A stretch of 64,000 bases of DNA from Marchantia polymorpha subsp. ruderalis (GCA_037833965.1 AP031352.1:19696501-19760500), one strand, 5' to 3'. Shown: positions 20,079 through 31,526, counted from the stretch's first letter. Numbers and translations are program-made. The notes: generated by a model not told the origin, from the sequence alone.

Positions 20079-21994
20079 TGTGGTAACACACTTTTTGTTT
20101 TTTTGCAGAATTTAAACAATTTTAGAAAACTAGTACCGAAGCAGTGTTTGTAGTTAGAAAAGGGTACGTTAAATAGAGTGGATTGATGAGATCGTCACGA
20201 GGACACGAAGAATCACGTTGTCGAATGTACCAACGCCAATGTCTTTGGCGCCTTCGGCAAAAGCTCCTTTTCTGAGGTGTCTCTACTCACGCGCCTCCAG
20301 CGTATAAGGAAGCTACGCTTCCGGCGCAGACACCTCAGGAGGAGGTTTTGCTAAAGACGTCAGGAGGAGGGCCCGGACCTCTGAAGGCGTCCGACCATGA
20401 GTGCGCCTTCGGCGATGCGCCGCTGGCACGGAAGGGGAAAACCTTCATAACAATCAGAATACACAGTAGATCCAGTTGGTTGAAGTCGCATTAGAAAGAG
20501 CTCGGGACGCTCGCTCTAACGAGCCCAAGAGCGTCGGAGATGGATCAGGGACGGAGAAGTTATGAGCGTCGGAAAACTCGTAGCCGGACATGCGCCGTTC
20601 GCGCTAGGGTTCACAGCCGGAAAGGATTCCCGTACGCCCTCGGCGATGCGCCTTCGGCGGAATCACGCGCTCATAGGAGGAAACCAACTCAGAGTCGGAA
20701 GCGCCTTTGGCGGCTGTTCATGGAAGGAAAGCGCCGGTCGGATGTACGCCTCCGACGTGGCGCTGACGGCCGGATGCGCTGGCATGAGTTGCGCTGGCGG
20801 ATATGCGCCGGCAGCAATGGACGAGGCATAAAGGACAAAATAAGCGGTACGACTGCGCGCCGGCGTAATTCGCTCCGACTAGATGTGCGCCTCCAGCAAG
20901 GCGCCGACGGATGAGGAACGCACCAGCGGCGACACGCCTCCGGTGAGGGACGGGTTAGGAAAAGACAACATGGCCGACGTATACCCTGCGGCGGACTCGA
21001 GTCCGGAAGGTGGCGGCGGCGGGAGAATTCAACATTCACGCATGCGAATGCGCGCAGTGCGGAGACGTGAATTCGCGCATGCAAAGGGCGAACCGTTAGA
21101 CCGTATAGCCGGCTGCGTACGTTGTAACCAGTAAGAACGTTGGACGTTCTTGAAATCGGAGAAGAAAAGGCTGCGCTCCAGTCTCATTCTCTCATTCTTG
21201 ATTTTGCGATTTCCAGTTTCCAAGATTACGCGCAAGAGCGGAGCGACCTGCAGTGAGAGGAGAGAGTGCGGAGACGAGTTGCGCAAGGATCTTGACAGAC
21301 CTTGGAGAGAATTGCGAGTAGCGATTTTGAGCGTAAGCGCAGAGAGAGTGAGCAGTCAGTGCTTGAGCGGCCGACGCGCGGTGGCGATTGTGAGAGAGCG
21401 AGCGAAAGGGAGAACGTTTGTGTGTGTAGGCAACGCAATGTCGAAGGTTCCCCAGCTGCGAGTGTCTCCACTCAGGGTGCCGCAGATCGGTCTACGCGCA
21501 TTTCAAGATGTGCTGCTGAGGCTGAAGCTCGATTTTCTCCTGTGGGGGTGGAACTGGACATGTCCGGAGATGGTGCGCGAGTATCTGCAGGAGAGACACA
21601 AGCCCTCTCGCGGATTCCGTCCACATCCAGAAAGATGGGACATTTGCAACTGGGCGCAGGTGTTGGGCAGGTGTGCCGGCGAGGAAGGGGATCTCCTCTT
21701 CGAAGCCGATAGCGTGAAGGTGTCCCAGGAGGAAGAAATCTCCTACAATGAGCTCTTCAAAGTTGCCAGGCATCCCAAGAACGGTTTCCGGACACGGGAT
21801 TACAAAGATCGATTGCGGAGAAATGTCGCGACTGCATTGCTGCAGATATTGTAGCCGACCAAGACCGCTTACATGCATGGTTGGCAGGTAGAATTTGTGG
21901 AGCTAGTGTTGTCAGGAGCTCCAGTGCATTGGGCACGGCTCCTGTGGAAGGTGACGCGCCAACATGCGCAAGAAGAGAAAGGAGGAACCCTCAA
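20079..21994 (+). repeat. LTR-B, 5' portion (3' LTR of element 1)
   Basis: Begins TGTGGTAACACAC right after the polypurine tract, which identifies it as the 3' LTR of element 1. It holds U3 sequence and the first part of the LTR-borne frame (from about 21150). At 21995 it meets the terminus of an oppositely oriented LTR-B copy. A plus-strand LTR-B 3' portion at about 30330-32490 is the likely remainder, with a middle section missing. Confidence 0.85.
21150..21994 (+). CDS. LTR-borne reading frame, subfamily B, N-terminal part (fossil)
   Basis: N-terminal part of the subfamily-B LTR protein, including MSKVPQLRVSPLRVPQIGL, LDFLLWGWNWTC and FRTRDYKDRLRRN. It is cut by the inverted LTR at 21995. 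It is broken within this stretch. The conserved start of the domain is probably the MSKVPQ methionine rather than the upstream one, because subfamily A is conserved only from the matching NAM-x position. Confidence 0.7.
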
Positions 21995-24900
21995 TGTAAT
22001 AACCCACCAAAGGCTAAAACTGCAGTATGGTGGTAAAAAGATCGAACCCACAGGGACAAAGGCAACACACAGAGTAAAAGTGTCACGTTTAACAGACTTT
22101 TGTAGAGTTTGAATTCTAGGCGACTGTCACTCCCAGAAATACTGCAGTGCTCGACTCGGAGGCTCGACTCGGAGGAGGATCTCAACTCGGAGGATGCTCG
22201 GAGGATGCACGGTACAGCGTGGTCACTCAACACACACACACACACACACCTGAAACTGGCAAAAAGCACAACTCGGAGGTCGGTCAGGACCTCCGCTTCG
22301 GATTTCAGGAGGAAAGTGTCTCACGAGTTCACTCAGAGGTTCTGCAGGTAGTGCCTCCCACTCCGGCTTTTACTGCCCTTCCGCCAGGAACTAGCGGGGG
22401 TACCCGGACTGGACTTCCCACTTCGGAACGAAGCCTCTACATACGCCGTGGACGTCACCCTCGACTATCACATCAAACGCAGGGAGTGCAGACCCGACTG
22501 AGAACTTACTGAAAACACGATCCAGTAACACACACACAACCTGAATTACAAACCAAGGTTTACACGAAGTAATAAAACTTCACATTGGCATTCAGGGGAA
22601 ACTTCCCGTAGGAGTACAATCAGGATATGTCACTCGAAGGAGTAAGGGGGAACTGTTCAAGTATCTAACTCGCAGCCGGCTCTGAGCATCAGAAATCACC
22701 CGCAGGTGCAGATCCGCACTACTCAAGTCTCTAACCGGGTGCTAGCTCTGAACATTCAGCCGAAGGCCTTCAACTACAACATACGGTAACTTCGCTATGC
22801 TGCAGCTTCTCTACGTGGTGCCAGGACCAAAATGCACAAACACGCTAAGAAAGTGAGTTCCTGATCTGCACTTCCGAAACTGGAAGAGTCCCAAGGCAAA
22901 ACGCCTTGATCTACTTTATACCCTCAAAAGATCCTAACTAGCACTACGCTATCCTATCTACTACTCGCAGCATCTGCGCGAAACCAAACTACTCTACTGC
23001 ACTCAGCAGATCCGGTGCTGCGCCTCCTGCGCGCCGGACTGCTCCGCTTACTGTCTCTACCTTGCCAGTCTTCCGACCGGCTGCGTAACCCCAGGCGTCG
23101 GAGCGCTGTGGTGACTTCCGACTGCAAGTGCGCCATAGAGTCGCGCGCACCCGACAAGAAGGTTTCTAATTTTCTCGCCACTCGCCGCCGACTCCGACTG
23201 TCACCCTCCGTCAATGCCGCCGCCCGAAGCTCGAACTCCCTGAGTGTGATCCTCTCTTGAGCTGCCACCTCCCAATGGGCGTATCCTTTTAGACAACGAG
23301 TCACCTGTGCCGCCAACTCTCCTCGCGCCCTGCAGCTGCTCTCCACCTCTGCCAGCTGCATTTCTAATTCCGCACGTTGTGCCCTCAAATCCGAGCACTC
23401 GGATTGCAAGTTGCGCAACAACTCCTCATCCTCCTTGCGGGCTCTTTGACTTTCTTCTAAGGCGCGCGTCTGGCGCGCAAGCTCGGCTGCTAGGACTTGG
23501 TTCTGTCTCCGCTCCTCCTGCAATTCCGACTCGATCTTTGCCCGTATTAGCTCGGCATCCGCCTGACTTTTCGTCGCCGCATCCTCCTTCTGCTGCTGCA
23601 AGGCTTGGTATAGCTTCTGGGTGACCGCCAGGTGTTGTCGGAGGGCGGTGTTCCTATCCACATATACTTGGCAACTAGAGGCCCACCTTGCCACCTTGCT
23701 CCTCGTCCTCCGCCTGATAGTCTCCACATAAGACTGCGGTTTTAAAGCACTTGCGTATTTGGATGTCTTGCGATCCAGATATCGCAGGAGTGGAACTATC
23801 TGTTCGCACAGCACCCCTGTTGGCGTTTTCTGCACCGAATCCGCTTCCTGCTCTTCCGAGCTCGTCTCATCCTCAGTCTCGAGGATTTCAGTCGCCACCG
23901 AATCCCTTGGCGACTCCCTGGAACTGTGGCGCGCAGCAGCTTCCGCTGCGACTGCTGCTCCACTGCCTGCTAAAATATCCAGGGCAGTGGGAGATCCCAC
24001 TGCTTGAGCCCCTGTTCCGGCTCGATCTTCGGTTTCTGAAGGGGTCGACGCCGCAGTGACTTTTGTCACTCTTGCACCGCCCGCTTCTGCTGCCTGTCCT
24101 TCCGGCGCAATCTGCGCGGAAGGTGTCCTCGCTGAAGGTGCGTCCGCCGAAGGCGTCCGCACACTGGTCGTTGGCCCCATCCGTCTCACAGTCGGCGAAT
24201 CAGGCCGACTCTCTGTTGTCCGACTCGCAGTCGGCCGACCAGCAGTTGTCCGACTGGGAGTCGGATACACCCTGCGCGTCTTGACTCCACTTGGCCTGCT
24301 TGCTGGTGGCGTTTTCCCAGAAGTGCCTTCCGCCGAAGACGACCCTCTGAGGATTGTTGGCTCGTCAGCCAAACTCTCTTCTGCTTCCGGCCTGCTGTCC
24401 GGTTCAACGCGCAGTTCAGTTGGCCTTCCTTCCGCTTGTCGGCCTTCAGTCATCCGACTCGCAGTCGGCCGACTGTCTGTCCGTCCATCTCCTCCCGAAG
24501 GCCGTGGTGCCTTCTGTGCAGAGGTATCTGCCGTCTTCCCTAGAATCTGAGCGATTATCTCCTCCTGTGTGAGATTCCGCCGGGTCGGAGTTCGCCCAGT
24601 CTCCTCAGAACCAGTTGGCATTTTGCGTGCCCTCTGTTTTGGTCGACTGTGAGGCTCGGGGGTGGGCCGACCACGAGTCGGCGCAGCTGGCACTTCCGGC
24701 TGCCTGTCCTCAGGTCTCTCATCCCACTTCCGCTTTCGCGGAATGCGCTCACTTCGACGTTCTTCTGCTGCTCTTGCTGGAGCCGGAGCCGGAGGCGTAC
24801 TGGCAGGTTCCTCGTCCGGATCCGTGTCTACTTCGGCCTCCCTCGAATATCTACTTGGATAAGTCCGGGTCAGCTGCGGAAACCGTGTTTTCTCAGCATT

Positions 24901-26786
24901 TGTCAAACATCCCATCGCCCGATAAAACACGATTAAGTAAGGCGATAGATGATTGAGGGTTCCTCCCTTCTCTTCTTGCGCATGTTGGCGCGTCACCTTC
25001 CACAGGAGCCGTGCCCAATGCACCGGAGCTCCTGACAATTCTAGCTCCACAAACTCTACCTGCCAACCATGCATGTAAGCGGTCTTGGTCGGCTGCAATA
25101 TCTGCAGCAATGCCGTCGCGACATTTCTCCGCAATCGATCCTTGTAATCCCGTGTCCGGAAACCGTTCTTGGGATGTCTGGCAACTTTGAAGAGCTCATT
25201 GTAAGAGACTTCTTCCTCCTGGGACACCTTCACGCTATCGGCCTCGAAGAGGAGATCCCCTTCCTCGCCGGCACACCTGCCCAACACCTGCGCCCAATTG
25301 CAAATGTCCCATCTCTCTGGGTGGGGGCGAAATCCGCGAGAAGGCTTGTGTCTCTCCTGCAGATACTCGCGCACCATCTCCGGACATGTCCAATTCGACC
25401 CCCATAGGAGAAAATCGAGCTTCAGCCTCAGCAGCACATCTTGAAATGCGCGTAGACCGATCTGCGGCACCCTGAGTGGAGACACTCGCAGCTGGGGAAC
25501 CTTCGACATTGCGTTGCCTGCACACACAAACGTTCTCCCTTTCGCTCGCTCTCTCACAATCGCCACTGCGCCTCGGCCACTCAAGCACTGACTGCTCACT
25601 CTCTCTGCGCTCGTTCAAGATCGCTACTCACAATTCTTTCAAGGTCCGCCAAGATCCTTGCGCAACTCGTCTCCGCACTCTCTACTCTCACTGCAGGTCG
25701 CTCCGCCCTTGCGCGTAATCTTGGAAACTGGAAATCGCAAAGTCAAGAATGAGAGAATGAGACTGGAGCGCAGTCCTTTCTTCTCCGATTTCAAGAACGT
25801 CCAACGTTCTTACTGGTTGCAACGTACGCAGCCGGCTATACGGCTTAACGGTTCGCCCTTTGCATGCGCGAATTCACGTCTCCGCACTGCGCGCATTCGC
25901 ATGCTTAAACGTTGAATTCTCCCGCCGCCGCCACCTTCCGGACTCGAGTCCGCTGCAGGGTATACGTCGGCCCTGTTGTCTTTTCCTAACTCGCCCTTCT
26001 CCGGAGGCGTGTCGCCGCTGGTGCGTTCATTATCGGTCGGCGCCTTGCTGGAGGCGCACATCCAGCCGGAGTGAATTACGCCGGCGCGCAGTCGTACCGT
26101 CTATTTTGTCCTTTATGCCTCATCCGTTACTGCCGGCGCATATCCGTCAGCGCAACTCATGCCAGCGCATCCGGCCGTCAGCGCCACGTCGGAGGCGTAC
26201 ATCCGACCGGCGATTTCCTTCCATGAACAGCCGCCAAAGGCGCTTCCGACTCTGAGTTGGTTTCCTCCTATGAGCGCGTGATTCCGCCGAAGGCGCATCG
26301 CCGAGGGCGTACGGGAATCCTTTCCGGCTGTGAACCCTAGCGCGAACGGCGCATGTCCGGCTACGAGTTTTCCGACGCTCATAACTTCTCCATTCCTGAT
26401 CCATCTCCGACGCTCTTGGACTCGTTAGAACGAGCGTCCCGAGTTCTTTCTAATGCAACTTCAACCAACTGGATCTACCGTGTATCCCGATTGTTATGAA
26501 GGTTTCCCCTTTCCGCGCTAGCGGCGCTTCGCCGAAGGCGCACTCATGGTCGGACGCCTTTAGAGGTCCGGGCCCTTCTCCTGACGTCTTTAGCAAAACC
26601 TCCTCCTGAGGTGTCTGCGCCGGAAGCGTAGCTTCCTTATACGCTGGAGGCGCGTGAGTAGAGACACCTCAGAAAAGGAGCTTTTGCCGAAGGCGCCGAA
26701 GACGTTGGCGTTGGTACATCCGATTACGTGATTCTTTGTGCCCTCGTGACAATCTCATCAATCCACTCTATTTAGCGTACCCTTCT
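21995..26786 (-). repeat. LTR-B copy, minus strand, nearly full
   Basis: Starts at its own terminus (TGTAATAACCCACC on the plus strand, the LTR end read backwards) and runs to U3, lacking only about the first 100 bases. It includes the frame at 22954-25599, a TATA-type box and the microsatellite near 22229. Its U3 end is fused at 26786/26787 to the U5 part of a second copy. The simplest reading is the 3' LTR of a nested minus-strand element whose body was deleted. Confidence 0.8.
22954..25599 (-). CDS. LTR-borne reading frame, subfamily B, copy 2 (about 881 codons)
   Basis: Uninterrupted from 25599 to 22954. Order of parts: conserved domain (MSKVPQLRV through TLNHLSPYLIVFYRAMG), an acidic linker, a Pro/Arg/Ser/Thr-rich middle with RPTASRTTE-type repeats, a short Glu-rich patch, LCEQIVPLLRYLDRKTSKY, a long coiled coil (AELARQTRALEESQRARKEDEEL) and a basic tail. 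It is nearly identical to the 947-codon copy but lacks that copy's N-terminal extension. No known family is recognised. Confidence 0.75.
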   Translation of the reverse strand: MSSQCLSGRGAVAIVRERAKGRTFVCAGNAMSKVPQLRVSPLRVPQIGLRAFQDVLLRLKLDFLLWGSNWTCPEMVREYLQERHKPSRGFRPHPERWDICNWAQVLGRCAGEEGDLLFEADSVKVSQEEEVSYNELFKVARHPKNGFRTRDYKDRLRRNVATALLQILQPTKTAYMHGWQVEFVELELSGAPVHWARLLWKVTRQHAQEEKGGTLNHLSPYLIVFYRAMGCLTNAEKTRFPQLTRTYPSRYSREAEVDTDPDEEPASTPPAPAPARAAEERRSERIPRKRKWDERPEDRQPEVPAAPTRGRPTPEPHSRPKQRARKMPTGSEETGRTPTRRNLTQEEIIAQILGKTADTSAQKAPRPSGGDGRTDSRPTASRMTEGRQAEGRPTELRVEPDSRPEAEESLADEPTILRGSSSAEGTSGKTPPASRPSGVKTRRVYPTPSRTTAGRPTASRTTESRPDSPTVRRMGPTTSVRTPSADAPSARTPSAQIAPEGQAAEAGGARVTKVTAASTPSETEDRAGTGAQAVGSPTALDILAGSGAAVAAEAAARHSSRESPRDSVATEILETEDETSSEEQEADSVQKTPTGVLCEQIVPLLRYLDRKTSKYASALKPQSYVETIRRRTRSKVARWASSCQVYVDRNTALRQHLAVTQKLYQALQQQKEDAATKSQADAELIRAKIESELQEERRQNQVLAAELARQTRALEESQRARKEDEELLRNLQSECSDLRAQRAELEMQLAEVESSCRARGELAAQVTRCLKGYAHWEVAAQERITLREFELRAAALTEGDSRSRRRVARKLETFLSGARDSMAHLQSEVTTALRRLGLRSRSEDWQGRDSKRSSPARRRRSTGSAECSRVVWFRADAASSR

Positions 26787-29700
26787 CAGACCCGACTGAG
26801 AATTTACTGAAAACACGATCCAGTAACACACACACAACCTGAATTACAAACCAAGGTTTACACGAAGTAATAAAACTTCACATTGGCATTCAGGGGAAAC
26901 TTCCCGTAGGAGTACAATCAGGATATGTCACTCGAAGGAGTAAGGGGGAACTGTTCAAGTATCTAACTCGCAGCCGGCTCTGAGCATCAGAAATCACCCG
27001 CAGGTGCAGATCCGCACTACTCAAGTCTCTAACCGGGTGCTAGCTCTGAACATTCAGCCGAAGGCCTTCAACTACAACATACGGTAACTTCGCTATGCTG
27101 CAGCTTCTCTACGTGGTGCCAGGACCAAAATGCACAAACACGCTAAGAAAGTGAGTTCCTGATCTGCACTTCCGAAACTGGAAGAGTCCCAAGGCAAAAC
27201 GCCTTGATCTACTTTATACCCTCAAAAGATCCTAACTAGCACTACGCTATCCTATCTACTACTCGCAGCATCTGCGCGAAACCAAACTACTCTACTGCAC
27301 TCAGCAGATCCGGTGCTGCGCCTCCTGCGCGCCGGACTGCTTCGCTTACTGTCTCTACCTTGCCAGTCTTCCGACCGGCTGCGTAACCCCAGGCGTCGGA
27401 GCGCTGTGGTGACTTCCGACTGCAAGTGCGCCATAGAGTCGCGCGCACCCGACAAGAAGGTTTCTAATTTTCTCGCCACTCGCCGCCGACTCCGACTGTC
27501 ACCCTCCGTCAATGCCGCCGCCCGAAGCTCGAACTCCCTGAGTGTGATCCTCTCTTGAGCTGCCACCTCCCAATGGGCGTATCCTTTTAGACAACGAGTC
27601 ACCTGTGCCGCCAACTCTCCTCGCGCCCTGCAGCTGCTCTCCACCTCTGCCAGCTGCATTTCTAATTCCGCACGTTGTGCCCTCAAATCCGAGCACTCGG
27701 ATTGCAAGTTGCGCAACAACTCCTCATCCTCCTTGCGGGCTCTTTGACTTTCTTCTAAGGCGCGCGTCTGGCGCGCAAGCTCGGCTGCTAGGACTTGGTT
27801 CTGTCTCCGCTCCTCCTGCAATTCCGACTCGATCTTTGCCCGTATTAGCTCGGCATCCGCCTGACTTTTCGTCGCCGCATCCTCCTTCTGCTGCTGCAAG
27901 GCTTGGTATAGCTTCTGGGTGACCGCCAGGTGTTGTCGGAGGGCGGTGTTCCTATCCACATATACTTGGCAACTAGAGGCCCACCTTGCCACCTTGCTCC
28001 TCGTCCTCCGCCTGATAGTCTCCACATAAGACTGCGGTTTTAAAGCACTTGCGTATTTGGATGTCTTGCGATCCAGATATCGCAGGAGTGGAACTATCTG
28101 TTCGCACAGCACCCCTGTTGGCGTTTTCTGCACCGAATCCGCTTCCTGCTCTTCCGAGCTCGTCTCATCCTCAGTCTCGAGGATTTCAGTCGCCACCGAA
28201 TCCCTTGGCGACTCCCTGGAACTGTGGCGCGCAGCAGCTTCCGCTGCGACTGCTGCTCCACTGCCTGCTAAAATATCCAGGGCAGTGGGAGATCCCACTG
28301 CTTGAGCCCCTGTTCCGGCTCGATCTTCGGTTTCTGAAGGGGTCGACGCCGCAGTGACTTTTGTCACTCTTGCACCGCCCGCTTCTGCTGCCTGTCCTTC
28401 CGGCGCAATCTGCGCGGAAGGTGTCCTCGCTGAAGGTGCGTCCGCCGAAGGCGTCCGCACACTGGTCGTTGGCCCCATCCGTCTCACAGTCGGCGAATCA
28501 GGCCGACTCTCTGTTGTCCGACTCGCAGTCGGCCGACCAGCAGTTGTCCGACTGGGAGTCGGATACACCCTGCGCGTCTTGACTCCACTTGGCCTGCTTG
28601 CTGGTGGCGTTTTCCCAGAAGTGCCTTCCGCCGAAGACGACCCTCTGAGGATTGTTGGCTCGTCAGCCAAACTCTCTTCTGCTTCCGGCCTGCTGTCCGG
28701 TTCAACGCGCAGTTCAGTTGGCCTTCCTTCCGCTTGTCGGCCTTCAGTCATCCGACTCGCAGTCGGCCGACTGTCTGTCCGTCCATCTCCTCCCGAAGGC
28801 CGTGGTGCCTTCTGTGCAGAGGTATCTGCCGTCTTCCCTAGAATCTGAGCGATTATCTCCTCCTGTGTGAGATTCCGCCGGGTCGGAGTTCGCCCGGTCT
28901 CCTCAGAACCAGTTGGCATTTTGCGTGCCCTCTGTTTTGGTCGACTGTGAGGCTCGGGGGTGGGCCGACCACGAGTCGGCGCAGCTGGCACTTCCGGCTG
29001 CCTGTCCTCAGGTCTCTCATCCCACTTCCGCTTTCGCGGAATGCGCTCACTTCGACGTTCTTCTGCTGCTCTTGCTGGAGCCGGAGCCGGAGGCGTACTG
29101 GCAGGTTCCTCGTCCGGATCCGTGTCTACTTCGGCCTCCCTCGAATATCTACCTGGATAGTTCCGGGTCAGCTGGGGAAACCGTGTTTTCTCAGCATTTG
29201 TCAAATATCCCATCGCCCGATAAAACACGATTAAGTAAGGCGATAGATGATTGAGGGTTCCTCCCTTCTCTTCTTGCGCATGTTGGCGCGTCACCTTCCA
29301 CAGGAGCCGTGCCCAATGCACCGGAGCTCCTGACAACACTAGCTCCACAAACTCTACCTGCCAACCATGCATGTAAGCGGTCTTGGTCGGCTGCAATATC
29401 TGCAGCAATGCAGTCGAGACATTTCTCCGTAATCGATCTTTGTAATCCCGTGTCCGGAAACCGTTCTTGGGATGTCTGGCAACTTTGAAGAGCTCATTGT
29501 AAGAGACTTCTTCCTCCTGGGACACCTTCACGCTATCGGCCTCGAAGAGGAGATCCCCTTCCTCGCCGGCACACCTGCCCAACACCTGCGCCCAGTTGCA
29601 AATGTCCCATCTCTCTGGGTGTGGGCGGAATCCGCGAGAGGGCTTGTGTCTCTCCTGCAGATACTCGCGCACCATCTCCGGACATGTCCAGTTCCACCCC

Positions 29701-30329
29701 CATAGGAGAAAATCGAGCTTCAGCCTCAGCAGCACATCTTGAAATGCGCGTAGACCGATCTGCGGCACCCTGAGTGGAGACACTCGCAACTGGGGAACCT
29801 TCGACATTGCGTTGCCTGCACACACAAACGTTCTCCCTTTCGCTCGCTCTCTCACAATCGCCACTGTGCATCGGCCGCTCAAGCACTGACTGCTCACTCT
29901 CTCTGCGCTCAAGCTCAAGATCGCTACTCGCAATTCTCTCCAAGGTCCGCCAAGATCCTTGCGCAACTCGTCTCCGCACTCTCTACTCTCACTGCAGGTC
30001 GCTCCGCCCTTGCGCGTAATCTTGGAAACTGGAAATCGCAAAGTCAAGAATGAGAGAATGAGACTGGAGCGCAGTCTTTTCTTCTCCGATTTCAAGAACG
30101 TCCAACGTTCTTACTGGTTACAACGTACGCAGCCGGCTATACGGCTTAACGGTTCGCCCTTTGCATGCGCGAATTCACGTCTCCGCACTGCGCGCATTCG
30201 CATGCGTAAACGTTGAATTCTCCCGCCGCCGCCACCTTCCGGACTCGAGTCCGCTGCAGGGTATACGTCGGCCCTGTTGTCTTTTCCTAACCCGTCCCTC
30301 ACCGGAGGCGTGTCGCCGCTGGTGCGTTC
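26787..30329 (-). repeat. LTR-B copy, minus strand, truncated at both ends
   Basis: Begins inside U5 (CAGACCCGACTGAGAA, matching 22490 onward) and ends in U3 near 30329, where plus-strand LTR-B sequence takes over. It is near-identical to the copy at 21995-26786, as expected for the two LTRs of one element. It is read here as the 5' LTR remnant of that element. Confidence 0.8.
27252..30095 (-). CDS. LTR-borne reading frame, subfamily B, longest copy (947 codons)
   Basis: Single open frame inside an LTR, from 30095 to 27252. Residues about 1-96 form a poorly conserved extension. From MSKVPQLRV (about 97) to about 310 lies the conserved domain with LDFLLWGWNW, DICNWAQVLGRCAG, FRTRDYKDRLRRN and TLNHLSPYLIVFYRAMG. 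Residues about 310-600 are low-complexity, Pro/Arg/Ser/Thr-rich, with RPTASRTTE-type repeats. Then come LCEQIVPLLRYLDRK, a coiled coil over about residues 690-830, and a basic, Arg-rich tail. No signal peptide or membrane segment is evident, nor any polymerase or integrase motif. The same architecture in diverged subfamily A suggests a real protein. Its function is unknown. Confidence 0.8.
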   Translation of the reverse strand: MKSEKKRLRSSLILSFLTLRFPVSKITRKGGATCSESRECGDELRKDLGGPWRELRVAILSLSAERVSSQCLSGRCTVAIVRERAKGRTFVCAGNAMSKVPQLRVSPLRVPQIGLRAFQDVLLRLKLDFLLWGWNWTCPEMVREYLQERHKPSRGFRPHPERWDICNWAQVLGRCAGEEGDLLFEADSVKVSQEEEVSYNELFKVARHPKNGFRTRDYKDRLRRNVSTALLQILQPTKTAYMHGWQVEFVELVLSGAPVHWARLLWKVTRQHAQEEKGGTLNHLSPYLIVFYRAMGYLTNAEKTRFPQLTRNYPGRYSREAEVDTDPDEEPASTPPAPAPARAAEERRSERIPRKRKWDERPEDRQPEVPAAPTRGRPTPEPHSRPKQRARKMPTGSEETGRTPTRRNLTQEEIIAQILGKTADTSAQKAPRPSGGDGRTDSRPTASRMTEGRQAEGRPTELRVEPDSRPEAEESLADEPTILRGSSSAEGTSGKTPPASRPSGVKTRRVYPTPSRTTAGRPTASRTTESRPDSPTVRRMGPTTSVRTPSADAPSARTPSAQIAPEGQAAEAGGARVTKVTAASTPSETEDRAGTGAQAVGSPTALDILAGSGAAVAAEAAARHSSRESPRDSVATEILETEDETSSEEQEADSVQKTPTGVLCEQIVPLLRYLDRKTSKYASALKPQSYVETIRRRTRSKVARWASSCQVYVDRNTALRQHLAVTQKLYQALQQQKEDAATKSQADAELIRAKIESELQEERRQNQVLAAELARQTRALEESQRARKEDEELLRNLQSECSDLRAQRAELEMQLAEVESSCRARGELAAQVTRCLKGYAHWEVAAQERITLREFELRAAALTEGDSRSRRRVARKLETFLSGARDSMAHLQSEVTTALRRLGLRSRSEDWQGRDSKRSSPARRRRSTGSAECSRVVWFRADAASSR

Positions 30330-30479
30330 TAGTCGGACGCACCTTCAGCGAAGACACCTTCCGCGCAGATTGCGCCGGAAGGGCAGGCAGCAGAAGCGGG
30401 CGGTGCAAAAGTGACAAGAGTCACTGCGGCGTAGACCCCTTCGGAGACCGAAGATCGAGCCGGAACAGGGGCTCAAGTA

Positions 30480-31526
30480 GTGGGATCTCCCACTGCCCTG
30501 GATATTTTAGCAGGCAGTGGAGCAGCAGTCGCAGCGGAAGCTGCTGCGCGCCACAGTTCCAGGGAGTCGCCAAGGGATTCGGTGGCGACTGAAATCCTCG
30601 AGACTGAGGATGAGACGAGCTCGGAAGAGCAGGAAGCGGATTCGGTGCAGAAAACGCCAACAGGGGTGTTGTGCGAACAGATAGTTCCACTCCTGCGATA
30701 TCTGGATCGCAAGACATCCAAGTACGTGGGTACTGGAAAACCGCAGTCTTATGTGGAGACTATCAGGCGAAGGACGAGGAGCAAGGTGGCAAGGTGGGCC
30801 TCTAGGTGCCAAGTATATGTGGATAGGAACACCGCCCTCCGACAACACCTGGCGGTCACACAGAAGCTATACCAAGCCTTGCAGCAGCAGAGGGAGGATG
30901 CGGCGACGAAAAGTCAGGCGGATGCCGAGCTAATGCGGGCAAAGATCGAGTCGGAATTGCAGGAAGAGCGGAGACAAAACCACGTCCTAGCAGCCGAGCT
31001 TGCGCGCTAGACGCGCGCCTTAGAAGAAAGTCAAAGAGCCCGCAAGGAGGATGAGGAGTTGTTGCGCAACTTGCAATCCGAGTGCTCCGATTTGAGGGCA
31101 CAACGTGCGGAAGCAGAAATGCAGCTAGCAGAGGTGGAGAGCAGCTGCAGGGCGCGAGGAGAGTTGGCGACACGGGTGACTCGTTGTCTAAAAAGATACG
31201 CCCATTGGGAGGTGGCAGCTCAAGAGAGGATCACACTCAGGGAGTTCGAGCTTCGGGCAGCGGCATTGACGGAGGGTGACAGTCGGAGTCGGCGGCGAGT
31301 GGCGAGGAAATTAGAAACCTTCTTGTCGGGTGCGCGCGACACTATGGCGCACTTAGAGTCGGAAGTCACTACAGCGCTCCGACGCCTGGGGTTGCGCAGC
31401 CGGTCGGAAGACTGGCAAGGTAGAGACAGCGAGCGGAGCAGTCCGGCGCGCAGGAGGCGCAGCACCGGATCAGCCGAGTGCAGTAGAATAGTTTGGTTTC
31501 GGTTTGGTTTCAGATGCTGCGAGTAG
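30480..31526 (+). CDS. LTR-borne reading frame, subfamily B, C-terminal part (fossil)
   Basis: C-terminal half of the LTR protein: GSPTALDILAGSGAA, the Glu-rich patch, LCEQIVPLLRYLDRK, coiled coil, and the LTLREFELRAAALTEG block before the basic tail. It is broken, with about one interruption. The N-terminal half is not adjacent. Confidence 0.65.

Noticed and set aside
27252-30095. The 947-codon frame as a host gene
   Set aside because: It lies wholly within LTR sequence and recurs in every LTR of the window, so it belongs to the element.
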